A stretch of 64,000 bases of DNA from Pantoea sp. RIT-PI-b (GTDB lineage: Bacteria > Pseudomonadota > Gammaproteobacteria > Enterobacterales > Enterobacteriaceae). Of the stretch, positions 57,713 through 64,000 are shown piece after piece (the stretch's first letter is position 1; every line of letters begins with the position of its first letter). The translations under genes and the position numbers were made by a program. The notes beneath the pieces were generated by a model. It did not search any database, had not been told where the DNA came from, and was given only the letters and a program-made list of their open reading frames with translations. Where the stretch lies: contig NZ_LGIS01000014.1 in NCBI RefSeq assembly GCF_001187905.1, positions 434,001-498,000 of the forward strand. The letters run 5' to 3'.

Positions 57713-58507
57713 ATGCAGCATCCGCACCATGTAGAAACCACCTTCCGGCTGGATAACGTCAGTTTTAGTGTGCCAGGCCGCACGCTACTTCATCCGCTGT
57801 CTCTTACTTTTGCGCCAGGCAAAGTCACGGCGCTGATCGGACATAACGGCTCTGGTAAATCCACGCTGCTGAAGATGCTCGGTCGTCACCATGCGGCGAG
57901 TGAAGGGTGCGTATTGCTGAATGAGGATGCGGTAGATAACTGGGGCAGCAAAGATTTTGCGCGTCAGGTGGCGTATTTGCCACAGCAATTGCCCGCGGCG
58001 GAAGGGATGACGGTGCGTGAACTGGTGGCGATTGGTCGTTATCCGTGGCACGGCGCGCTGGGCCGTTATGGGCAGGAAGATCGCGACCGTGTTGAAGAGG
58101 CGATTACGCTGGTGGGATTGAAACCGTTTGCCGGTCGACTGGTGGATAGCCTTTCCGGCGGTGAGCGCCAGCGTGCCTGGCTAGCGATGCTGGTGGCGCA
58201 GAACAGCCGCTGCCTGCTGCTGGATGAACCGACTTCAGCGCTGGATATCGCCCATCAGGTTGATGTGCTGGCGCTGATTCAGCGTCTTAGTCGCGAACGC
58301 GGATTAACGGTGATTGCGGTGTTGCACGATCTCAACATGGCGGCGCGCTATTGCGATCGGCTGGTGGCGCTGCGCGGTGGCGAAGTGATTGCCGAAGGTG
58401 GTCCCGAGGTAATCATGCAGGCTGATGTGCTGGGTAATATTTACGGTATCCCAATGGGAATTTTGCCGCATCCGCTCGGCGGCGCTCCCGTCAGTTTCGT
58501 TTACTAA
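57713..58507 (+). CDS. fhuC: FhuC, ferric hydroxamate ABC transporter ATPase
   Basis: FhuC powers uptake of ferric hydroxamates across the inner membrane through FhuB. The 264-aa product has Walker A GHNGSGKST, signature LSGGERQRAW, Walker B CLLLDEPTSALD and the switch His in VLHDLNMAARYC. It lies 9 nt upstream of fhuD. Confidence 0.97.
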   Translation: MQHPHHVETTFRLDNVSFSVPGRTLLHPLSLTFAPGKVTALIGHNGSGKSTLLKMLGRHHAASEGCVLLNEDAVDNWGSKDFARQVAYLPQQLPAAEGMTVRELVAIGRYPWHGALGRYGQEDRDRVEEAITLVGLKPFAGRLVDSLSGGERQRAWLAMLVAQNSRCLLLDEPTSALDIAHQVDVLALIQRLSRERGLTVIAVLHDLNMAARYCDRLVALRGGEVIAEGGPEVIMQADVLGNIYGIPMGILPHPLGGAPVSFVY

Positions 58508-58516
58508 GGCCGCGCC

Positions 58517-59395
58517 ATGTTAGATATTTCCCGCCGCCGCCTGTTGACGGCGCTGGCGCTCTCTCCTCTGATGTCGGCATTGCCACTGCGTGCCGCACTA
58601 CCCGATGCGCAGCGCATTCTGGCGCTGGAGTGGTTGCCGGTCGAGCTGCTGATGGCGCTCGGCGTGACGCCGCTTGGCGTAGCCGATATGCACAACTACA
58701 ACATTTGGGTGGGCGACCCGCTGCTGCCGTCCAGCGTTATCGATCTCGGTCTGCGCACCGAACCCAATCTGGAGCTGATGACGCAGCTCGAACCTGCGCT
58801 GATTCTGCACTCCAATGGTTACGGTCCGGCGCTGGATAAGTTGCAGCGCATTGCACCGACCATGGGGTTTGATCTCAACAGCGGCGACGGCAAACCGCTT
58901 AGCACCGCACGCCATTCGCTGCAGGCGCTCGGCGCGCGTATTGGACGCGAAGCGCAGGCCGCGCAGCATCTGCAGGATGTTGACGAGCAGCTGGCGGCGG
59001 CACGTGAACGGCTTATACCCTGGGCCGATCGTCCGCTATTGCTGATGTCGCTGATGGATAGCCGCCATGCCATCACCTTCGGCAAAAACAGCCTGTTCCT
59101 TGAAGTGATGGAGATTCTTGGGTTGCGCAATGCGTGGCAGGGCGAAACTAACTTCTGGGGCAGTGCGGTCGTCGGGCTGGAGCGGCTGGCGGAAGTCGGT
59201 GATGTGCAGGTAATTTGCTTCGATCACGATAACGATCGCGACATGCAGCAAGTGATGAAAACCGCACTGTGGCAGGCGCTGCCGTTCGTGCGCGCCCAGC
59301 GTTTCCAGCGCGTGCCGGCGGTGTGGTATTACGGCGCGACCTACTCGGCACTGAAATTTGTGCGCGTGCTGGAACACGCGCTGGAGTCGCACTGA
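58517..59395 (+). CDS. fhuD: FhuD, periplasmic ferric hydroxamate-binding protein
   Basis: FhuD captures ferrichrome-type siderophores in the periplasm and delivers them to FhuB. The 292-aa product begins MLDISRRRLLTALALSP, a Tat-type signal with RRR, cleaved near LPLRA. The conserved RILALEWLPVELLMALG start of the mature domain and DLGLRTEPNLE segment match E. coli FhuD. Its stop overlaps the fhuB start (TGATG). Confidence 0.95.
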   Translation: MLDISRRRLLTALALSPLMSALPLRAALPDAQRILALEWLPVELLMALGVTPLGVADMHNYNIWVGDPLLPSSVIDLGLRTEPNLELMTQLEPALILHSNGYGPALDKLQRIAPTMGFDLNSGDGKPLSTARHSLQALGARIGREAQAAQHLQDVDEQLAAARERLIPWADRPLLLMSLMDSRHAITFGKNSLFLEVMEILGLRNAWQGETNFWGSAVVGLERLAEVGDVQVICFDHDNDRDMQQVMKTALWQALPFVRAQRFQRVPAVWYYGATYSALKFVRVLEHALESH

Positions 59396-61371
59396 TGCGC
59401 AATCGTCTTTTTCCCGTCGCGCTGCTGAGTGCCGTGTTCCTGCTGGCGCTGGCGTTAACCTTTATCAATCTGCGTAACGCGTTGCCGATCGATCAGTGGT
59501 CGCAGGCGTTGTTTGCGCCGGATATCAACAATATCCAGCAGGTGGTGTTTCATCATAGTTTGCTGTCACGCCTGGCGCTGGCGCTGCTGGTCGGCGCAGG
59601 CCTCGGCTTAGCTGGGTTGCTGTTTCAACAGGTGCTGCGCAATCCGCTGGCCGAGCCCACCACGCTTGGTGTTTCTTCGGGGGCGCAACTCGGTATTACC
59701 GTGGCCACGCTGTGGCAACTGCCGGGTGGCGAGCTAACGCAGCAGTTTGCCGCGATGGGCGGCGCGGTGATTGTCGGCGTGCTGGTGTTTGGGGTCGCCT
59801 GGGGGAAACGTCTCTCGCCAGTGACGTTGATTCTTGCTGGTCTGGTGCTGAGCCTGTATGCCGGCTCGGTTAACCAGATTTTCGCCATCTTTAATCACGA
59901 TCAGCTGCAGAACATGTTCCTGTGGAGCACCGGTGCGCTTAACCAGCTGGATGGCCACAACGTGGCGCAGCTGTGGCCGCGCCTGCTGCTGGCATTTGTG
60001 GTGGCGCTGGCGCTGCTGCGTCCGCTGACGCTGATGGGGCTGGATGATGGCGTAGCGAAAAATCTCGGCCTGGCGCTGTCGGCGGCGCGGATTGCCGCGC
60101 TGGCGCTGGCCATTCTGCTCAGCGCGCAGCTGGTCAATGTCGCGGGCATCATCGGCTTTATCGGCCTGTTTGCGCCGCTGCTGGCGAAGCTGCTCGGTGG
60201 ACGTCGGCTGATCAGCCGCATGTTACTTGCTCCGCTGATTGGTGCGCTGCTGCTGTGGCTGGCGGATCAATGCGTGCTGTGGCTCACCGGCCACTGGCGC
60301 GAAGTGTCCACCGGGACCGCGACCGCATTGATCGGTGTGCCGATTCTGCTGTGGCTTTTGCCGCGCTTGCGGACGGGCTCAGTCCCGCCGGCGCTCAATC
60401 AGGGCGATAAGGTGCCGGCAGAGCGGCAGAACGTGTTGCGCTGGTGCCTGATCGGATTAGTAATTCTTAGCGTGTTCAGTTGGATTGGCATCACCTTTGG
60501 GCGCGATGCACACGGCTTTGCGTGGGTGGGCGGCGACATGCTACAGCAGCTGCTGCCGTGGCGCGCGCCGCGCGTGCTGGCGGCGCTGGTCGTCGGCATG
60601 ATGCTCGGCGTGGCGGGAGCGCTGATTCAGCGCCTCACCGGCAATCCGATGGCGAGTCCGGAAGTGCTGGGCATTAGCTCGGGTGCGGCGTGTGGTGTGG
60701 TGGTGATGATGTTTTTCGTGCCGGGCGATGCGGTAGCGTGGCTGCTACCGGCTGGCGCACTTGGCGCAGCACTCACGCTGCTGGTCATCATGCTGGTGGC
60801 GAGTCGCGGCGGTTTCTCGCCAGAGCGTATGTTGCTGGCGGGAATGGCGCTCAATAGCGCATTCGTGACGTTATTGATGGTGCTGTTGGCGAGCGGCGAT
60901 CCGCGTATGGGCGGCTTACTGAGCTGGATTTCTGGTTCGACCTACAACATCAACATGCAGCAGGCCGTTCAAAGCGCAGTGGTTGGCGTGGTGCTGATTG
61001 CCCTGGCGCCGCTGGCGAGCCGCTGGTTAACGCTGCTGCCGCTTGGCAGCGCTACCGCGCGTTCGGCGGGCATGGCGCTCACCACCTCACGCCTCAGTTT
61101 GCTGCTGCTGGCAGCAGCGCTGACCGCCACGGCAACCTTAACCATCGGGCCGCTGAGTTTTGTCGGGCTAATGGCGCCGCATATTGTGCGCATGCTCGGT
61201 TTCCGCCGTGCATTACCACAGGTGTTGATGGCCGGCTTATTGGGTGGGGGATTGATGATCTTCGCTGACTGGTGCGGCAGAATGCTGGCGTTTCCGGATC
61301 AGATTCCAGCTGGCCTGATGGCCACCTTCTTCGGTGCACCGTACTTTATCTGGTTACTGCGGCGGGCATAG
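59395..61371 (+). CDS. fhuB: FhuB, ferric hydroxamate ABC transporter permease
   Basis: FhuB is a double-length FecCD-type permease; its two homologous halves together replace the usual permease dimer. The start at 59395 (MRNRLFPVALLS) gives 658 aa, as in E. coli, and discards a frame reading back through fhuD. Both halves show the FecCD motif (LAEPTTLGVSSGAQLG and MASPEVLGISSGAACG) and about 20 membrane helices in all. Confidence 0.97.
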   Translation: MRNRLFPVALLSAVFLLALALTFINLRNALPIDQWSQALFAPDINNIQQVVFHHSLLSRLALALLVGAGLGLAGLLFQQVLRNPLAEPTTLGVSSGAQLGITVATLWQLPGGELTQQFAAMGGAVIVGVLVFGVAWGKRLSPVTLILAGLVLSLYAGSVNQIFAIFNHDQLQNMFLWSTGALNQLDGHNVAQLWPRLLLAFVVALALLRPLTLMGLDDGVAKNLGLALSAARIAALALAILLSAQLVNVAGIIGFIGLFAPLLAKLLGGRRLISRMLLAPLIGALLLWLADQCVLWLTGHWREVSTGTATALIGVPILLWLLPRLRTGSVPPALNQGDKVPAERQNVLRWCLIGLVILSVFSWIGITFGRDAHGFAWVGGDMLQQLLPWRAPRVLAALVVGMMLGVAGALIQRLTGNPMASPEVLGISSGAACGVVVMMFFVPGDAVAWLLPAGALGAALTLLVIMLVASRGGFSPERMLLAGMALNSAFVTLLMVLLASGDPRMGGLLSWISGSTYNINMQQAVQSAVVGVVLIALAPLASRWLTLLPLGSATARSAGMALTTSRLSLLLLAAALTATATLTIGPLSFVGLMAPHIVRMLGFRRALPQVLMAGLLGGGLMIFADWCGRMLAFPDQIPAGLMATFFGAPYFIWLLRRA

Positions 61372-61374
61372 CAA

Positions 61375-61396
61375 AAGGGCGCCAGATGGCGCCCTT
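61375..61396. terminator. Shared stem-loop between fhuB and hemL
   Basis: AAGGGCGCC and GGCGCCCTT form a perfect 9-bp stem with an AGAT loop between the converging stops. Short A and T runs flank it on both sides, allowing bidirectional use. Confidence 0.75.
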
Positions 61397-61401
61397 GTCA
61401 T

Positions 61402-62682
61402 TTACAGCTGCGCGAAGCTGCGGCGTGCAGCATCGATGGTGCGTTGGATATCTTCCTGACTGTGCGCCAGCGACATAAAGCCTGCTTCGAAGGCGGAAGG
61501 CGCGAGATAAACGCCTTCTTCCAGCATCAGGTGGAAGAAGCGCTTAAAGCGCTCTACGTCACACTGCGTCACGTCCTGATAGCAGGTCACTTCAGCAGCA
61601 TCGGTGAAGAAAATACCGAACATGCCGCCAACGTGGTTAATCACCAACGGAATGTTCTCTGCCTTTGCGGCGGCCAGCAAACCTTTTGCCAACTGCGTGG
61701 TTAAGTCGGTCAAGGTGCTGTGCGTACCCGGCTGCGCAATCTGCGACAGACAAGCAAAGCCGGCGGCCATGGCAATCGGGTTACCGGACAGCGTACCTGC
61801 CTGATAAACCGGGCCGGTCGGTGCCAGCGCATCCATCACATCACGACGACCGCCAAAGGCGCCAACAGGCATGCCGCCGCCGATGATTTTACCGAGGCAG
61901 GTCAGGTCTGGCGTTACGTCGTAATAGGCTTGAGCACCGCCCAGCGCCACGCGGAAACCGGTCATCACTTCGTCGATGATCAGCAGCGCGCCAAATTCGT
62001 CACACAGCGCGCGCAGGCCTGGCAGGAAGTCCGGCTGCGGTGGAATACAGTTCATGTTGCCCGCTACCGGCTCAACGATGATGCAGGCAATATCCTCTGG
62101 ATATTGCTCGAAAGCAGCACGCACCGTGCTCAAATCGTTGTAGGTGCAGGTCAGCGTGTGTTTGGCGAAATCGGCCGGTACGCCCGGCGAGTTTGGCTGG
62201 CCGAGCGTCAGCGCGCCGGAACCGGCTTTCACCAGCAGGCAGTCGGCGTGACCATGGTAGCAGCCTTCGAACTTGATGATTTTGTCGCGATGGGTGAAGC
62301 CGCGCGCCAGGCGAATGGCGCTCATGGTGGCTTCGGTGCCGGAGTTCACCATGCGCACCATGTCCATGCTTGGCACCAGCTCGCACACCAGCTCGGCCAT
62401 TTTCACTTCCATCTCGGTGGGAGCGCCGAAGCTCAGACCGCGTGCGGCGGCTTCAATCACCGCATTACGGATAGTGGCATTGTTATGACCGAGCACCATC
62501 GGGCCCCACGAACCGACATAATCGATATAACCTTTGCCGTCGGCGTCGTACAGATACGCACCGTCAGCGCGTTCGATGAACAGCGGCACACCGCCTACAC
62601 CGGTAAAAGCACGTACCGGGGAGTTCACACCGCCAGGAATCAGGCGTTGCGCTGCGGTATACAGGTTTTCTGACTTACTCAT
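61402..62682 (-). CDS. hemL: HemL, glutamate-1-semialdehyde 2,1-aminomutase
   Basis: HemL converts glutamate-1-semialdehyde to 5-aminolevulinate for heme synthesis, using PMP/PLP. The start at 62682 ([18 protein letters not shown]) gives 426 aa, the same as E. coli. Visible motifs: [25 protein letters not shown] and the PLP lysine in [17 protein letters not shown]. It is divergent from erpA. Confidence 0.98.
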   Translation of the reverse strand: MSKSENLYTAAQRLIPGGVNSPVRAFTGVGGVPLFIERADGAYLYDADGKGYIDYVGSWGPMVLGHNNATIRNAVIEAAARGLSFGAPTEMEVKMAELVCELVPSMDMVRMVNSGTEATMSAIRLARGFTHRDKIIKFEGCYHGHADCLLVKAGSGALTLGQPNSPGVPADFAKHTLTCTYNDLSTVRAAFEQYPEDIACIIVEPVAGNMNCIPPQPDFLPGLRALCDEFGALLIIDEVMTGFRVALGGAQAYYDVTPDLTCLGKIIGGGMPVGAFGGRRDVMDALAPTGPVYQAGTLSGNPIAMAAGFACLSQIAQPGTHSTLTDLTTQLAKGLLAAAKAENIPLVINHVGGMFGIFFTDAAEVTCYQDVTQCDVERFKRFFHLMLEEGVYLAPSAFEAGFMSLAHSQEDIQRTIDAARRSFAQL

Positions 62683-62882
62683 GGTTCTGCTCCTGCTGTT
62701 CGGGAAAAAATCTGGCGCCATTCTACGGGAAGAACGGCTTGCGCTAAAGTTTAGGGTATATACTTTCATGCGCATGCGGCGGCACACACTGCCAAGCTTG
62801 AGACTTGATTGCACTGCACGGCTGGCAGATAATAGCGAAATTAAGGTCGTTTTCTGACCTCGACGTTTACCCGGAGTAAAAG

Positions 62883-63230
62883 ATGAGTGACGACTTAGCA
62901 GCGCTGCCTTTGCAATTCACTGATGCAGCAGCAAAAAAAGTGAAAAACCTGATTTCTGATGAAGAGAATCCGGAGCTGAAACTGCGCGTTTATATTACCG
63001 GCGGCGGTTGCAGCGGTTTCCAATACGGCTTCACGTTTGACGATCAAATGAATGACGGCGACATGACCATCGAAAAACAGGGCGTGGCGCTGGTGGTTGA
63101 TCCAATGAGCCTGCAATATCTGGTGGGCGGTTCGGTGGATTACACTGAAGGTCTGGAAGGTTCACGTTTTATCGTCACTAACCCCAATGCCAAAACCACC
63201 TGCGGTTGCGGTTCTTCCTTCAGCATCTAA
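62883..63230 (+). CDS. erpA: ErpA, A-type Fe-S cluster carrier
   Basis: ErpA delivers [4Fe-4S] clusters to targets such as IspG/IspH and is essential for isoprenoid synthesis in aerobic E. coli. The 115-aa product has the three conserved cysteines in [10 protein letters not shown] and TCGCGSSF. It has a CGGAG ribosome binding site (ACCCGGAGTAAAAG). In E. coli clcA separates hemL and erpA; here they are direct neighbours. Confidence 0.97.
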   Translation: MSDDLAALPLQFTDAAAKKVKNLISDEENPELKLRVYITGGGCSGFQYGFTFDDQMNDGDMTIEKQGVALVVDPMSLQYLVGGSVDYTEGLEGSRFIVTNPNAKTTCGCGSSFSI

Positions 63231-63265
63231 TGCTGCTTCTGGCTGCCGTTCTGGTAGCCAGATTC

Positions 63266-63517
63266 CTACCACTCAATAGTCACTAAGCGCGCCGATTCGC
63301 GGCGTTGTGCATCGCGTTTTAGCACCCGCTCGGTAATACGTGGTTGCGCGCTGAAGTGGCGCCCGCAGTCAATGCTCGGCAGAGTATGTTCATTCTGGCG
63401 CGAAATATCGCAACGTGAGAATAACGTTAAGGTGACGGCAATAGAGCCGGTTGAGGTAGCCGCATTCAATGGCGCAGCGATCACGAGCCCTATGGCCAGC
63501 AGCAGAGCTCTGGTCAT
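63266..63517 (-). CDS. Small secreted protein of unknown function
   Basis: The 83-aa product has a clear signal peptide (MTRALLLAIGLVIAAPLNA) with a ribosome binding site AGGAAC upstream. The mature part is about 64 aa with two cysteines, beginning ATSTGSIAVTLTLFSRCD and ending ARLVTIEW. The pattern of a Ser/Thr-rich first strand with an early Cys, a second Cys and a closing VTIEW strand recalls one sheet of fimbrial or spore-coat-U-like domains, but this is weak. It lies between erpA and btuF where E. coli has yadS. Confidence 0.65.
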   Translation of the reverse strand: MTRALLLAIGLVIAAPLNAATSTGSIAVTLTLFSRCDISRQNEHTLPSIDCGRHFSAQPRITERVLKRDAQRRESARLVTIEW

Positions 63518-63624
63518 GAATAGTTCCTGGTGAAGACAAAATTGCGCTAAGCGCTAAAATGGGCACAGAGCATACGTGGCCGCTGCGCCTTGTATTATGA
63601 TCAACGACAATTTTTGCCGGATCT

Positions 63625-64000
63625 TTAATCTTTTTTGGTGTTATTTTTCGCCGGATGTAAATTCGCACACAGCTGTTTCGCTGCCAGTAGCATGCGTGGG
63701 CCGGGGCGGCTCAGCCAGTCGTCATTGATGGCGATCACCGGCACAGTAAGTTGCGGCTGCCAGAATTTGGCGATGCTGACGGCCTGCGTCGCGTCACCGC
63801 CGATCACAATCGCCTGCGGATGGCGCATCAGCACCTGCTCACGACTTACCTGCGGCCAGCTAACGGCGCTATCAGCGAAAATATTCCTTCCGCCACACAA
63901 CTCAATTACCTGATTCTGCATGGTGTTGCGCGCAGCGGTAAACAGCGGCTGCTGACCAAACTGCAAAAACAGCGCTATCGGCGCGCCGTGCTGATACTGT
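63625..64000 (-). CDS. btuF: BtuF, periplasmic vitamin B12-binding protein (C-terminal part, cut by window edge)
   Basis: BtuF binds cobalamin in the periplasm for the BtuCD importer. About 124 C-terminal codons are present; the gene continues beyond the window. The segments FLQFG, NQVIELCGGRNIF and SWPQVSREQVL match the C-lobe of E. coli BtuF, and one conserved disulfide cysteine (CGG) with a later QLCANL cysteine is visible. It ends with a short Lys-rich tail. Confidence 0.9.
   Translation of the reverse strand, partial: QYQHGAPIALFLQFGQQPLFTAARNTMQNQVIELCGGRNIFADSAVSWPQVSREQVLMRHPQAIVIGGDATQAVSIAKFWQPQLTVPVIAINDDWLSRPGPRMLLAAKQLCANLHPAKNNTKKD

Noticed and set aside
61720..62673. Long open frame (317 codons) antisense to hemL
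   Set aside because: It lies wholly inside hemL on the other strand, has low-complexity His/Arg/Gln-rich content typical of an antisense shadow, and no family resemblance.

Overview
The window is ordinary chromosomal DNA of an enterobacterial gammaproteobacterium, most likely an Erwiniaceae member (Pantoea/Erwinia-like). Gene order follows the E. coli secM-to-btuF segment closely: secM-secA-mutT-yacG-zapD-coaE-guaC-hofC-hofB-ppdD-nadC-ampD-ampE, aroP-pdhR-aceE-aceF-lpd, acnB-yacL, yacC-cueO, hpt-yadG-yadH-panD-panC-panB-folK-pcnB-gluQ-dksA-sfsA-thpR-hrpB-mrcB-fhuA-fhuC-fhuD-fhuB-hemL-erpA-btuF. Protein lengths and key residues agree with those families. No tRNA, rRNA, insertion sequence, phage gene or CRISPR array was seen.

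Layout. 1-13.1 kb: Sec translocase and its arrest-peptide regulator, nucleotide hygiene (mutT, guaC), CoA synthesis, the ZapD/YacG division and topology factors, a type IV pilin operon (ppdD-hofB-hofC), NAD synthesis and peptidoglycan recycling (ampDE). 13.1-15.5 kb: an added sugar module (cytoplasmic GH43 glycosidase plus GPH-family symporter) between ampE and aroP. 15.6-24.6 kb: aroP and the pyruvate dehydrogenase operon with a perfect PdhR operator. 24.6-25.8 kb: a gene-poor scar holding a hok/sok type I toxin-antitoxin locus, a LysR remnant and an aldo/keto reductase remnant. 25.9-29.1 kb: acnB and yacL. 29.1-36.8 kb: an accessory catabolic cluster of seven genes, in two divergent arms, where E. 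coli carries speDE. The left arm is MFS transporter, 2-hydroxyacid dehydrogenase, DapA-family aldolase and iron-dependent alcohol dehydrogenase. The right arm is DUF1537 kinase, PdxA2 and a DeoR regulator. 36.9-64 kb: core genes again, namely copper oxidase, a Cys/Met-metabolism PLP enzyme, purine salvage, an ABC exporter, pantothenate and folate genes, RNA polyadenylation, dksA, PBP1b, the ferrichrome uptake operon, heme and Fe-S genes, and the C-terminal part of btuF at the right edge.

How it fits together. Kinase plus PdxA2 is the known signature of D-threonate-type four-carbon acid sugar breakdown to dihydroxyacetone phosphate. The divergent arm adds an importer, an aldolase and two dehydrogenases that are not part of that minimal route, so this cluster is the best candidate for an uncharacterised pathway. 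The hok/sok locus is too small for ordinary gene calling but carries the toxin, a possible leader peptide, the antisense RNA with its terminator, and RNA hairpins in the expected order.

Other points of note are two genes whose conserved N-termini imply rare start codons (pcnB at ATT, thpR at CTG), a SecM arrest motif that departs from the classical consensus, and a family of 20-nt intergenic palindromes in two sequence types, twice found side by side.
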